Origin: Chaenocephalus aceratus
Taxonomy: Eukaryota > Chordata > Actinopteri > Perciformes > Channichthyidae
NCBI GenBank assembly: GCA_023974075.1
Contig: CM043785.1
Coordinates: forward strand, 23,687,169-23,751,168
Length of the DNA: 64,000 nt
Reading direction: 5' to 3'
Numbering within the stretch: position 1 is the stretch's first letter; each line of letters starts with the position of its first letter. Positions 50,701 to 63,400 of this stretch are shown here, one piece after another. The notes beneath the pieces are model-generated. The model was not told where the DNA came from. It saw only the letters and a list, made by a program, of their open reading frames with translations, and ran no database searches. Position numbers and translations under genes: made by a program.

Positions 50701-52675
50701 TGAGGGAATATATTGCTTACATGTACTGTAGTTAGCACTGTGAAGGTATGAGACACATTTCACACCAACATTTGTCAAATTGTCTTTGGTACCTAATCAA
50801 ATTCCATTGGACCCACTTTTGTAATCACATGTAGGGACTCTATATTAGAAACCTACCAATACCCACTGCTTTAATTTGTTCATTGCTTTAATGTTGCAGC
50901 TTCCAAATCTGCTGCTTATATGCAATTATGTATATGAGCTACATTGTTAAAACAATATTGAATTGATGAGAACATTTTATGAATAAACTATATGGGATTA
51001 AACATAATAAATATGACATTAACTGATGGATCTCTGATGGATTGTGTTGACATAGCAGCAGTTTGTGAAAGCTGTTTACTAAAAATGCATTAAACTTGAG
51101 CATAAACTGTGTTGGTCTATTAAAAAGTGCAAATCCCTGCAATATTTGTGATTAAGAATGGATGGAAAAAAATATTATGGTTGCAAATTTGAAAACTCCT
51201 GGAGGGACTGTTTCAATGTAAACTCCAGCCTGGAGAGTTCTCTTGTCCTACTTAGGGCCAAGCTCGCTGCCGCTGAGCTGTGCTTCAGACAGTTTCTGTT
51301 TCACTCTGCTTGCACTTGTAAGGTTAAACTATCTGACAGCTCTCATTTCACTGCAAACAACACAGATCCTGAGGACGATTTTCACATAATTAGTGGTGGG
51401 AATTATCACATGCTCCGTTTATGTTGATCACACATGATTACACTTGATTATGTGCTGCCAAGCAAAACGGGAGTGGTTAGAAGTTATCCAGGCAAAAGGG
51501 AAAATTACATTTAAGATATCTGAATGTGCATATAGATCTTAATAGGATTTGCATGTGCTGTGTCTTGTTTACGTGAATGTTCAACCTAAAAAATAGTGCC
51601 TGACATTTACAAAAATGTTGGCAGCTTTGAGTAGCACTGTTTATTATAGCTCCATTGACAATGTGTATTTTTTACTTTTACGTGGTGCAGTCTTTTCTTT
51701 CTGTCAATTAAGGCTGGTCAACATATCACCCACTCTTTCAGAGGTTCCCCCCGTCAACGTATTCTGGCCTCCTACCTGTGTTTACCGTATTGTTTACACG
51801 CATTACTTTTTAACGACACATACTGTAGATAACCTCTCTATAGTTGAACGCTGGGTTTTATGGCAGTTGTGTTGTATGGTAGTGTGGTCTGACAGGCTTG
51901 TGTTTTGTTTGGTTCAGCTGTTCAGCCGGTGTGAGCCAGTGGGAGTTTAACCATTTAGGAAGCTTCTTTTGTTTTTCTTTTTTTTTGTAATTTAGCTGAA
52001 TCCACAGCTGTTCCTTTAGTTCCAAGCCTCACCTGTCTCCTAATTGTGTAATCTTTATTTTAAGCAGTATGCTTAACAGTACATGGCAGTGTTTGCCTGA
52101 CTACATAAGCAGTGTGTTACTTTTTTTTCACCTACAGGTTTTCTAACAGCTTCAAGTATTGCATTGTTACATTTGATTAGTATGTTACAAATAACTTCAA
52201 TAGTGTTTATTTGAAGTATAAAACAGTGAAATAAAAGTGTGGTTATAATATTAGCTGCAATTTAGTTCACCTATCCGTAAAAGAGACTGTCAAACCTAAA
52301 AAGTTATTTCTCTATTTCTGTCAATTCTTCAGATTGTCTATCCATCGCTGAGAATATCGTGGTTCAAATAAATGAGATTCTACCCTAATGATTATGCTGG
52401 GCTGAATAACTGCCAACTGTCTCATAAATGTTCAGCAGAGGAAGATATGATACAGCTGCATAATGAAAACGCTTTGGCCTTTTTTCTCCTACTCTCTCAG
52501 CTGTTTCATTCCAAGCAGGAGCTGCAGCTGTCTTAGTGATTGAGCTTAAATTATGGTATTAGTCACAGAGTATTTTCATATAAACTACGGGATCACATTC
52601 AAATACGCCATTGGGTTGTCCTAATCCCAATCAATAATTGATACAGGTACCCCCTCGTACCCCACAAAGCCTTTA

Positions 52676-52848
52676 CAATGGTAAATGGATTCCATTTATA
52701 TAGTGCTTTCCAACAATAGCCACACATTCATACACTAATAGCAGAGGCTACGACTTTCTCATCGGTAGTGATAAACATTCACACACACTCATGGGAGGGT
52801 ATCAAACCAGCGACTTTCTGCTAGAGAGTTCTACCTCCTGAGCCACAG
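52676..52848 (-). mobile_element. tRNA-derived SINE with L2-like 3' tail
   Basis: Read on the minus strand, it begins with GTGGCTCAGGAGGTAGAA-like sequence (pol III box A, 52831-52846). A box B-like GGTTTGATACCC follows (52808-52797), then a body with a tgtgtgtgaatgtt stretch. It ends in GCACTATATAAATGG and tccatttaccattg. The A-box/B-box pair plus a LINE-like tail defines a tRNA-class SINE. This copy is shortened: the segment usually found between box B and the tail is partly missing. Confidence 0.7.
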
Positions 52849-55639
52849 ACACTTGAATGGTCCTGGGAGTTTACTTTGGCATATGGTTTTCTCTCTATGT
52901 CATGCTTGAGTGTGTTTGCAGGGTTTATGGTTGACACAAAATAAACAGAGACAAAATAATAAGGCAGAGTCACAGGTCAAAACAGACTAAGGCAGCATTG
53001 GCACAAACTAATAAATTATCACAGACAGAAGACTCCAGTTCTGGCCTCATTTTACAAATCCTTTCATGCAAATTAGGTCATCACCATTTCAGTATTCTCT
53101 GAGGAGAGGGATGCACTTGAAAGACAGCAGCAGGTAGAGGGAAATGTACACAGAAGGACTTGTTACTCTGCTTAATATGAGATAAGTCAAAATGCAGGGA
53201 AAGGAATAAAATAAGGTAAAAGCTACTTTGGACCTAACATGGTTTTGAAAAACGAATAACACACAACCCACACGATTTGCACACAGACATTACATTTAAT
53301 TCAAACTAGACCCAAGGTGAAGCTGTTATGGCTTTACAAAGTGTCCCTATCAGACCCAATCAGGCCAATAAGTGCAGTTTTTTAATGCCAGAACACAGTG
53401 CCAAATGGTATCCTGGCTGTAGGGCAGGGGCCTGCCACTTGGTTCGGCCATGAGCCAGCATGGTTCACTGGGGGGCCAGCAGAGTGTTATGCGCGCAACA
53501 GAGGCAAATGTCTGTGTTTTGATGGTTTGTTTATATATGGTTTTTTTTGTATTATTTCCCGTATGAATTTAATCAATATGAATTGTTTGGTTGACTTTTG
53601 ATGTGGTGCCATTTAAGCTTCAGTCCAAGTCCTGGCCTGTGTAATCAGCCAGAATGGACTTAGTCGCTGCAGTTTTCCTACACTTAAAAGCTATGACAGA
53701 TGGAACATTACCTCTTTGAACAATTTATTAGGGCTTCCATTAAGCTAGGCTACGGCCAAAGCGTTGTGATAAAATACATCATGTATTTCTGAAAATTGCA
53801 AAGGAAATGGATATAATGAAAACTCCATTTCAACACCATACACCGTGGAAGTTTTAAAGTGCCATAAAAAGGTTCAAAGATTAAAATGTGGTTTTCTTTG
53901 TCAAACCCAAGGCAGATAAACCAAAAAATAATAATGCACTGTAAAATAAACTTGTTTTTACAGGTTATATTTCTAGGCTTTGTGCACCAGATTTAGCAGT
54001 GCATCAACCTTGTGTTTTAAGGCTATCTCTGTGGCTTCAGGCTTGATCGCCGTTCAAATGACAGCGTTGGTTTCCCCAAAAGTGGGCGGGGCTGTAAAGT
54101 GACGTAGATTTTACTCTCATCTATTATTCAAAACCATTCTATTTATTCTAACGTAAATTACATGCCAGTGTTTTATGTTTTTATTTTAAATCGTATAATG
54201 TCGGACTTTTTTTCCCGTCTGTGAGGAAAAGAAATGGGGCTTAGAGCCTCAAAATACTGAAAACTGTATTTTTGAAAATCTTTTTTTCCTTATTTACTCA
54301 ACAATAACACACAATTATCCTTGTTTATATTTATTCGTTTAATTCTATAATCTTGGGCTTTTTAGCCGTAAATAAAGTCACCGGAAACAGACGTAGGCCA
54401 AAAAGGGACATTTCGAGGATACACACAAACCCACTGAACAGATTACCCAAGATCCTCAGCTTGAAGCTCGTTGATTGGATGTTTAGCCGCAATGCATGTT
54501 GGGATATGATGTTAATGCGATATGATATCCGGAAAAAAATAAAATAATAATAATAATACTTTATTCTGAGTGTTCTTGCTTTTCTCTTTGAAAGTCATCA
54601 CATAACGTCATTGTAATACACAGTTCGGCTGCATTACATATTACACATCTGCTGTAGTTCTTTATTTATAGAGCCCTGATGAGAAGACTTCTGGACAAAC
54701 AGGAGAACTGCTGCCAAAACTAAATATGTGACGTGGATCATAAATATATCAACAATTAAACCACACCTTGCATTTCTTTTCACAAAATACGTCTCCTTGC
54801 AGTATCAATACTAATTCGGCTGACTTTTATATTTGATCCAATTGGTAGATAGGTTACATTTACACCATAACGGTGCACAACTGATAGAAAAGGACTGAAT
54901 GTAAATACTGAGTTGAGAGAATAGTCAGGGAATTTGGGTGATGGGAGACACATATATGGAATCACAATTTCAATAGCTTACCATTAAATGACGGATATGC
55001 CTTTCTGTCTGTGATGTTTTACAAATCAAATATTAATGTGTCGAAGTAAAGCATGAGAAATAGTATAGCAATATCCTGTAAAAGTATGTAAAAACATGAA
55101 TAAAACTACACATCTTCAGATGTTATACATAAGTGTCCTAATACAAAGTTATTATTAGTATGCTGTGTGTACCTTGTGTGCACCGCCTAGTGGTTAAAGC
55201 ACGTTATTGAATTATTTTTGTTGAATAATGTTATTTTTGTTGAATAATGTTATTTGATGAAAAAAATATTAAGAGTATATACTTTCATAGGGGGAAAGTA
55301 GAAGGTCTGTGATAGAAATATAGAATAGAAAATGTCAAGAAGATACTCAAATGATATCTAAAGTAAAACAGTTTAGTGCCTGATAGGAGGATGTGCTAAC
55401 TAATAAGGCTTTATTTAAACATTAAAGAATACTTTAGGTTAAGGTCTTCTTTTAAATAGCAAAAAAGCTTTGGGGGTATCTATCTACAGATAAATATTAA
55501 GCCTGACAAAGTCTAAATTGCAGTGGTTTGTTTTGGAACTTGACAATCAACTTTCCTGCAATGTTAACTATGTTGAAGTACTTATTTTAACTGATATTAT
55601 ACACATTAATTATCTTATGTATGTAGATAGTATAAGAAA
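52849..55639. other. No gene recognised; one odd CpG-containing segment
   Basis: Mostly A/T-rich. Segment 54040-54545 is unusual: it contains agtgggcggggct, several CpG-bearing strings (ccgtaaataaagtcaccgg, gccgcaatgcatgttgg) and ends at an (AAT)n run (54543-54558). It resembles a dispersed repeat, but I find no ends. Confidence 0.45.
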
Positions 55640-55802
55640 TGTGCAGAATATGACAGTGTAATGGTGGAAGTATACACACATTGATAGATGTCTTGTAATG
55701 CACTGTTGAGGAACCTGTGACCCAAGTTTTTCATTCATTGCATAACTACACTGTTGTGTATATGATATGTCAATAAACCTTAGAAAATCTTGAAATCTTG
55801 AA
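55640..55802 (+). mobile_element. LINE 3' tail fragment
   Basis: The motif gcactgttgaggaacctgtg, then caataaacc and a ttgaaatc repeat tail (aatcttgaaatcttgaaa). It shares the motif with 56370-56395, so both come from one LINE family. Coding part absent. Confidence 0.55.
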
Positions 55803-56084
55803 AGGGATGTGCAAAATAGCAATTATATACAGTCTTTAATGAACTATTAGAGAATAACGAGTAATGAATATGCTTTAAACGGATCTGCAGATAAATATTT
55901 AGTCTTCTCAAGCACCAACTATCAAATATCTCGCCTGATTGTTGGCACTTGACAATCACCTTCACTGAATTTCACTCAGGTGTAACAAAAGTCTGATTTA
56001 AGGGTTGTTTATATTTCACATCATTAATCCAAATCTGTAAAGTAACTAAAATAAATGTAGTGGAGTAAAAATACCAGGTTAACC
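55803..56084. other. Spacer between two LINE fragments; nothing recognised
   Basis: A/T-rich sequence without identifiable elements. Confidence 0.5.
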
Positions 56085-56400
56085 TTAAAGAAAGCCCTCA
56101 GGATTATAAAAGACCCCATCACCCCAGCCACAAACTGTTCTGTCTGCTGCCGTCTGGCAGGCGGTACCGCAGCATCCGGACTAAAACCACCAGACCCAGG
56201 GACAGCTTCATCCCACAGGCCATAAGACTATTAAACACCTGAACTTAGAAATAACATTCAGCTGGCTGCTACTTATAAATTATTTATATAATATATCATA
56301 TTCCAATCACTTGTATAGACTCTTATTGCACAATTTCACTATTTTTTCTGTGTATCTGTTTTATTGCGTAGCACTGTTGGAGGAGCCTGTGACCTGGGGG
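56085..56400 (+). mobile_element. LINE C-terminal coding end plus 3' untranslated region
   Basis: Positions about 56107-56241 translate to a short C-terminal segment with HPSHKLFCLLPSGRRYRSIR and DSFIPQAIRLLNT before a stop. That layout is the usual end of ORF2 in several teleost non-LTR retrotransposons. The 3' untranslated part repeats the gcactgttggaggagcctgtg motif seen at 55697. The copy is cut by a G-rich run at 56396-56418 where the tail should follow. Confidence 0.6.
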
Positions 56401-56418
56401 GGGGGGGGGCGGGGGGGG
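56396..56418. repeat. Poly-G tract with one C
   Basis: Fourteen G, one C, eight G. It marks the break in the LINE 3' end. Confidence 0.95.
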
Positions 56419-57119
56419 TTCGATTCCTGTTTTGAATAGTGTGCCGTCGATGGGTTTCATTCCATTTCAAGTCCTTTTTGACGCTCTGTGTAAACTTCGC
56501 ACATCCAATCACAGAGGTTGAGGACTGATCACGGGGTTTGTCAAGCTAAGCACATGGTGTAGTCCCAAACGATAGCTGAGGATTCTGGGTAGTGTAGTGT
56601 CTTCGGCCATCCTAAAACTCCGAAAAAATATTTGTTTCTCCGAATCGAAGGGGGAAAATACAAAAGCATTGTGCACAATTCAAACCGATCAATGTTGTGT
56701 AATTAACAAGGACACTTTGGTGTTTTTTAGTCGATGAGTAGTGCAGATATCACTGTAAAATCAATCGACAGTAAGGAGAATACTTACTTCCGGGTGTAAA
56801 ATTATCCGTTATCCAGTGGGAATGGACGCTCGTAATACAATACAAGGGACATGATCATTATCTTTTAAATAACGTTAACTAAAGGGAACAATATATTTGA
56901 CACAGCTGAAGTTCTGGCCTTCCTTAAAAACTAACTAATTTAATAAAAATCACAGTTGCATTACACACAATGCACTGTTTTTTGAGAACACAAATTCGTA
57001 ATTAATGTAATTTTTACATTCTGACGAAAAATAAAAAAAATTATGAATACAAATAAAATAAAAGAAGCCTCCCGTGAGTTACTACAAGCTATAAAGTAGA
57101 TTTAAAAAACGTTTTATAG
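56419..57119. other. No gene recognised
   Basis: Some CpG-bearing sequence (about 56440-56830), then A/T-rich. No ends, exons or RNA genes seen. Confidence 0.5.
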
Positions 57120-57656
57120 AATAAAAGCTCACTGCGGGACGTTGTAGAAATGCGTGTGTGCACACGACAAAGGAGCCTCATTCACTTTACATTGGGGTTG
57201 TTTGCGTGGTGCCGACACGTAAATGTAACAAAGTTCGTGGTGTTAAGAAGTCGTGGTGGAGTCACGCATTCTGGTGAGATCAGGTTGGATTTCGCTCTAT
57301 TTTGCTCTCCTCCAGCCTGTTTTTGCATGCGCTGCAGCTGACCACGCCCCCCTGCAAAGGAGGGGGCCGGGTTACGAGCGTCATGTTACCACGCTGTTAC
57401 CATGCTGTTACCATGCCACGGCAACCTCTCATTCCCCTGATTGGTGGAGAGTTGGCCATATAGGCGGAGCTCCTCGTCACTGACGTCAGACTATTTTCAA
57501 ATCTGTATCAGTCTGTATCAGATCCGTTAAAGCCCTGTTTTTAGAGATTTGGGTATGTAGGAAAAGAGAGAGGGTTGTGTTTTCTGACACACCGGGGACA
57601 CATATTCATGTATAAAATACGTACAAAGGTGCATTTTGCATGATAGGTCCCCTTTA
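57120..57656. mobile_element. Right end of a teleost MITE, left end missing
   Basis: The segment ends in gcatgataggtcccctttaa, the reverse of TTAAAGGGGACCTATCATGC, a terminus I know from abundant teleost non-autonomous elements. It is GC-richer than its flanks and includes ttaccatgctgttaccatg (a 12-bp duplication). No matching left terminus is found, so the copy is truncated. The small frames at 57150-57483 are by-products. Confidence 0.5.
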
Positions 57657-57878
57657 AAAATAGGTTTCATAACAGAGGCACATTCCTACATGTATCATGT
57701 ATCATGTATCTGTATCTGTTGCTTTTAACACTTTATTGGTCCTTGTGAAAGTTTTCAAATAAAGGTGGGTAGAAAGCTTTTGATTGGTAAAATTGGTATA
57801 AAGCAAGCAGCATAACTGTGGAAATGATTGTAACTTATAAATACCTTCTTTAATGCAACATTAAGCACATGAATCAAT

Positions 57879-57880
<2 letters not shown>

Positions 57881-57932
<52 letters not shown>

Positions 57933-57937
57933 TGTGT

Positions 57938-57994
<57 letters not shown>
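57881..57994. repeat. (GT)n microsatellite
   Basis: About 114 bp of GT units with a short tacgtg/gcgcacg interruption near its middle. Confidence 0.95.
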
Positions 57995-58000
<6 letters not shown>

Positions 58001-59396
58001 CACTCTGGGGATTCCATTTACAGCAACACCAAATGAGTAGACTATAACAGAGCTAGAGATCAAGTGCACACTATTTCCAGCTGTGTCCCTATCTGGTCTA
58101 AACTAGGGTATGTTGTAAATGATAACATAATGACAAATAATAATAATAAACCAACCCTATAAACTAAAACACACAAACAATAGGTGATTTTCCACGAAAA
58201 AAAATCCAAGTGGTTCAAAATCTAGCGAAGGCAAATTTCCAAGCATTCCTATTTGGTAGAAATCCAATTGTAATGTGTCATTATTAAAGACTCAATACAA
58301 CAACAAACAAATACATAATTGTTCATGTCCATCCATTTCTAGAGATAACAATGCAAGTGCTTTTGTGGCCTTTAAATAGAGTAATAAAGCTAAAGAAAAA
58401 TCAATAATGCATTATAAAAGAACAGGCAATAACTTGATGTAAAGAGTATATTCCTTAACAGAACAACAATCTATTTCTTTAAAAGGTCAGTAAGCTATAA
58501 AGCCTGCACTCACCCTCTGTTTCTTCCCTGACACTATAGTCACTCATATTGTCAACATACTTCAGGGAATTATCACCCAGAAGCCATGAAAAAGTATTAA
58601 AGACCTTTTCCCCGTCTAACTAATCACTTTATTAGTGATACGAAGAGGAGTTTGTGTTTTTGTATGGATCCAGAGGGTGTAATGAAATTTGACTCTGCTG
58701 CAGTCGCAATATAATAAGAGCAGAGGGAGGCAAATAATCAATATGATACACGCGCTGTCTGTTTGTCTGTACCTCTATGAATGTAATTAACTCATGGGAT
58801 AACTTGAGTTGGTAAATTGATTGGTAATCACACAAAAAAGAACATACAGTAACTTCACTTTTCTAACTAAATGGAACCAATCGGTAAGAGAAAATGTGAA
58901 CACAAATTCAAAGCATTTTTATTCGAGCCTATCTTAGTTTCTTGAAAGCTCTAAGACTGTGGTTTGAGGTTATGTTAAATAAGAATGCAAAACAGCCTGC
59001 ACTAAACATTGTGTTTTATAATTTCCTTAATCACCTCTATTATTAAAGCCTGAAGTGTATTAGCACATCACATTTACACTCAATTGTTGTTGATCCAGAC
59101 AGTAATCATTAGGGGGCAGCAGTTTTCACGTATCTTCTCTTTATGATAGAAAATACATTTTTTGCTACAATTACTTGATACCATTTCAATTGTTTTCGAG
59201 TCTTCATTTATTTGGAGTGGATCATACAATGCTTAAAACATAGCAAAACAATTGTTAGTCAAATCATTTGACGATTGAGGCGTTTAAAGACTTGTAGACA
59301 TCACCAAAAGCTGACAGTAGAACAGAAGCTCAATATAAGCATCTAACTGTGATTCCTCAGTGGGGTAGTCAGCTGTTTTGATTGACAGGGAAAAGC
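57995..59396. other. No gene recognised
   Basis: A/T-rich, chance frames only. Confidence 0.55.
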
Positions 59397-59408
59397 TTAG
59401 TATTGTTA

Positions 59409-60261
59409 TCTGTCTTGACACACAGATTTACTTTCAAACTACCCCGGATGAACATCTGGCACTTTCAAATGTCTCAAGATGCCTGGAACACATACAACAC
59501 TGGATGAGCAACAACTCCCTCCAACTAAAAAGCAGCAAATCAGAGGCCAGTCTGATTGGAATACCACATCAAACACAAAAAAAGGATATCCCTCATATCA
59601 CAATCAATGGCCACTCCATTCCCCTCTCTCCACTTGTAATGAGCCTAAGGGTGAAACTGGACTCATCCCTTTCATTCTAAGCACACGTTAAGACGGTCTG
59701 CCAAGCCTTGTACTACCACCTGAGGAACATCTCCAAAATGCGACACTCCCTCACCAAACCGGATGCAAAAAAACTGGTCCATGGCTCCATCACCTCCCGC
59801 ATTGACTACTGCAATTATCTGCTTGCAGGCATTCCAACAAAAACCACTCAGAGACTGCAATATGTTCAAAACTGTGCCTCCTGGATACTCACAAAAACAC
59901 GCAAATCAGAGCACATCACCCCCATCCTTCACTCACTCCACTGGCTCCCTGTAACCCATCGGATCAACTACAAAGTCCTCATACTGTTCTTCAACGCCAT
60001 CAACCACACTGGCCCCGGCCCAACTACCTACAGGAACTGCTAACCAGACAACATTCCCATACCTCACGCACACTCAGGTCAGACAGCTCCAATCTCCTGG
60101 CTGTCTCCCGGACAAAACTGGTCACCATGGGAAACCGTGCTTTCTCCTCCCTGGGTCCACGTCTGTGGAATCAGCTTCCAGAGAACATACGGACCTCGGC
60201 ATCACTCACAGTTTTTAAGAAAAGCCTCAAGACCCACCTGTTCCGCACCACATTTTACTGA
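59409..60261 (+). pseudogene. C-terminal part of an L2-type reverse transcriptase (decayed)
   Basis: Readable blocks are DTQIYFQTTPDEHLALSNV, WMSNNSLQLKSSKSEASLIG, LRNISKMRHSLTKPDAKKLV, SRIDYCNYLLAG, HITPILHSLHWLPV and, after a frame change near 60015, GNRAFSSLGPRLWNQLP to the stop at 60259-60261. The order matches the C-terminal half of the LINE at 43325 (compare RLDYCNALYVG and HITPIMASLHWLPI). Frame changes also occur at about 59680-59708. Of the YADD motif only the last aspartate is recognisable (ICLDTQIY), so the active site is lost. Confidence 0.8.
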
Positions 60262-60452
60262 CTGTCCTTTACTTTATTTATTTTAATTTGAACCTTTTAT
60301 GCTCTTAACCTTTTTTTTTTTTATATTCCCACATTTTATTCAATATGTTCCTTGGATAACTTTTTATTGTATTTGTTTTTATTATTTTCTCCTGATAGCA
60401 TTGTGAAGCACCTTGAGATGACGTTGTTTTTAAAGCGTGCTATATCAATCAA

Positions 60453-60454
<2 letters not shown>

Positions 60455-60489
<35 letters not shown>
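60455..60489. repeat. (ATT)n microsatellite at a LINE 3' end
   Basis: About 11 units directly following the LINE tail. Confidence 0.95.
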
Positions 60490-63400
60490 GGGGACCACTA
60501 CATAAAAAGATGGTTCCTCAAAGAGGGCTGCAAGTCAGAGTAAGGGATGTGACGGAATAGAGAGAAAGAGGGATACATCTAAACGAAGATATGAAAGATG
60601 GAAGCAATAGTATTGTATAATAATATCTACTATATCTCATGCTGATGTCTATTCCACAGGGAATTAGCTTTTAAAGACTCATAGCTTGAATGTATGCCGG
60701 AAATACACAACCTAGAAGAAGTTGATTAAACTTCACAGTGCTCGACAACTTAATTTGATAGTGTGAACAGAAACCTTCGGAGCACAATATGAGTAGAATA
60801 TTACTTCACAGTGGCACACTTTTCTGTAAATCAATACTGTGCGCAAAGAAATGTGTTCAGAAAACCGCAAAGCAGAAGCAATGTTTGAACTGTGGGATAC
60901 CTTCAGTGGGAGATAGAGCTGTTTGCTATACTATAACAATATATTCAGCTCAATCACAAACTGAGTCTGAATTAATATCCTAGTTTAAACATTGATTAAA
61001 GTAAAATAGATGACTCATTGTTCAGACAGTGTCTTCTGCAAACTAGATTACTGTGGGGATGTTGAAGAGAATATGCAAAACTGTGAGGATTACAGAACAA
61101 TGACGTATCTACTCAAAAATAAGGTTACAATTGTATTTATTCCCCATCCTGTATTTTTGATTCATGCAGACTCTTAAGTTGTTATATCTTGGAGAACAGA
61201 AGACAAACTAGTATCATAAATATGTTCTATTGAATTTGGATGACATGATTGACAGGCTGGCCTAACAGCAAACCTTAAACATGAAGGTGGTAGAGTTTCC
61301 TGGTACAAACATGAGAATGACTAGAAGATATTTAATCAATTGTGCTAACTAATACCAAATCCTTTGGCAGCATTAGTAAATAACCACATTTTATTATGTA
61401 GAGTTCAGTTATTGTTGTATCATGCTCACGGTCACATGTGGATACCATGTATAACCGTTTATTTGAAAGAAGCAGTAGAAAGATAGATGGACATAGGCAT
61501 GTCTTACCTTACTTAAATAAAACCTATGAAAAGGTATCTGTTATGCAACAAGATACCGGGTCGGACATTAATGCCTTATCAATGTTAAAAGCAAGAAAAG
61601 ATAGGCAGGAATCCCCTTCATAAGCCCACGTGTGCACATACACGTGCATTGGCACACATACTCAGAAGAGCACATCTCAAAGCACAAAGGTCACACACAC
61701 ACACACACAGTCAAATTGTGGCTTGCATGCTTGATTTCCCAATGCATTTAGCCTCCTGCATCCATAACCCTAACATATGTAGCAGCTAATACAGTTAGAG
61801 CCCAGGTCTTGCTTCCATGTCTACTCACTTAATGCTATTAGGGTTGATTCTATAGTTTGATCCAGCTATCAATGTCAATCATGTTAGCGCTGCTCAAAGT
61901 AGCAAGCCCTTGAGGGGGATTGGCATTGGAGGGAGGAGGACAAGAGGAGAAGGGCAGGCAGCTTTCTAATGCAATAGAGCTGCCAGATCTGAGAGCTTTT
62001 TATTACATTAATATGTTCCTGGATAATTATATCTCGTCTCCTAATATGACTTAGCCTAAAAACCCAATTAAAGTCTCATTTATCGAATCACCTCAATCGT
62101 AGCTGGTGACACAGGGGCGTTCAGACAGCCATGTGATAGCTTGCTTCCGCCTACAGAGGATTGTGTTTCTTCTCGAGCCATATCAAAGCATAATTGGAAT
62201 GGATAGTATGGCAGGCAGCTTTATGTAGCTGGAATTATAGCTACCACTTTCACAATTGGTAAGCGAACAGACAAAACAAGAGCCGCATCTTGGGGCTTGT
62301 TGTTATCAGATGAATGACGAGGTGTTACGCAGATCACTTCATAAACTTTAGGTGAAATAATTAACTATGAAATGCAGTGAGAGGATCCAAATTAAATGTG
62401 ACTTAAGCTGGACATTAGTACACTTAATAATTAAGTCTAAATTACTTTGTGGTCAATGATCTTGATTATCATTGCTTTGGAATTCCATTTGGCAAGTTTT
62501 TGACAAATTTAGCGAAAAGCCTGCCAGAATCAATTGCTGTGATCAGTCCAACCCAACTTCATTCAATACAGACGGCAAGAGTCAATAGATGGATCCTTCA
62601 CCCATCAAATTACTCTGTATATGATACTTATTTTATTGGTCTGCACATTGGTGAACATAAGGAAGTGAGACACCTCTGTCATTTATGCTTAGCATATGTC
62701 TTGTATTAAAAAGTATGTGTGTGCCCAAAAGAGCGTAAGTGGTAGGTTTATCTTCTGTTGCAGGATTGGAAAAATGCTATAATTATTCACAAGCCCCGCA
62801 AAAAAAAGAAAGAAAAGAGATTGGTCTTGAACCTTACGGGCAGTTAGGAGAGTGTTTCACAGCAGGGAGCCTCTTTTGAGCTGGGCTCCGTTCACAGAAA
62901 GGTGGCCTTGTTATCTCAGTGGAGGACATTCACTGTGGGTCAGTTGCTTTGGTTGTCTCTAACTCACTCCCCGACTGAAGTAGTGGGAATAAAGGAGTAA
63001 TTTGAGTCTCCAGAGGGCCTAAAAGAGACTTACAGTTTTTACCTGGGCCTTCTGGTCAATCCCCTTCAGGGGTTATGTCATTGAGCCAGCCTCCAATGGC
63101 TGAGAAAGCTACGTTGTTAAAAGTGAGTGGTTTTTTGGTGCACAGTGGATTGCAGCTTGTTGTGTGGAGCATTAGGTGTTGACAGATGGGAGGGAGGGCA
63201 TGGGACGCTGTGGGGAACCAATGATGTATTGCTTGGCCTGGGACACTTAACGGGGTGTAAGTGCTGAGTCTGGAGGGGCATGATGTGAGAAATAAACAAA
63301 AGGAATAACTAAAAAGAGAGAGGAGTTGCACATTTGCTCACTAACCATTAAAGGAAGATTTTTGATTAATTCTGGCATTAAAACCACTGCTAAATGACTG

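Larger units (their letters stand above)
45230..52675. other. No gene recognised; purine tract and poly-C
   Basis: Seven kilobases with no supportable gene. Low-complexity items are a purine-rich tract (45550-45730) and a poly-C run (47683-47704). The segments 47450-47590 and 48700-48850 are GC-balanced and look less random than their flanks; conserved non-coding DNA is possible. Confidence 0.55.
59397..60489 (+). mobile_element. Second L2-type LINE, 5'-truncated and decayed
   Basis: Starts at the degraded catalytic box of reverse transcriptase and runs to the 3' tail. The tail reads cgtgctatatcaatcaaatt and then (ATT)n at 60455-60489. The family is close to, but not the same as, the copy at 43325, whose tail repeat is ttgatt. 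Confidence 0.8.

Noticed and set aside
57878..58069. Minus-strand frame of His-Thr repeats
   Set aside because: Translation of a (CA)n microsatellite.
59108..59124. CTCF-like site (attagggggcagcag)
   Set aside because: A short partial match to a degenerate motif; expected by chance in 64 kb.
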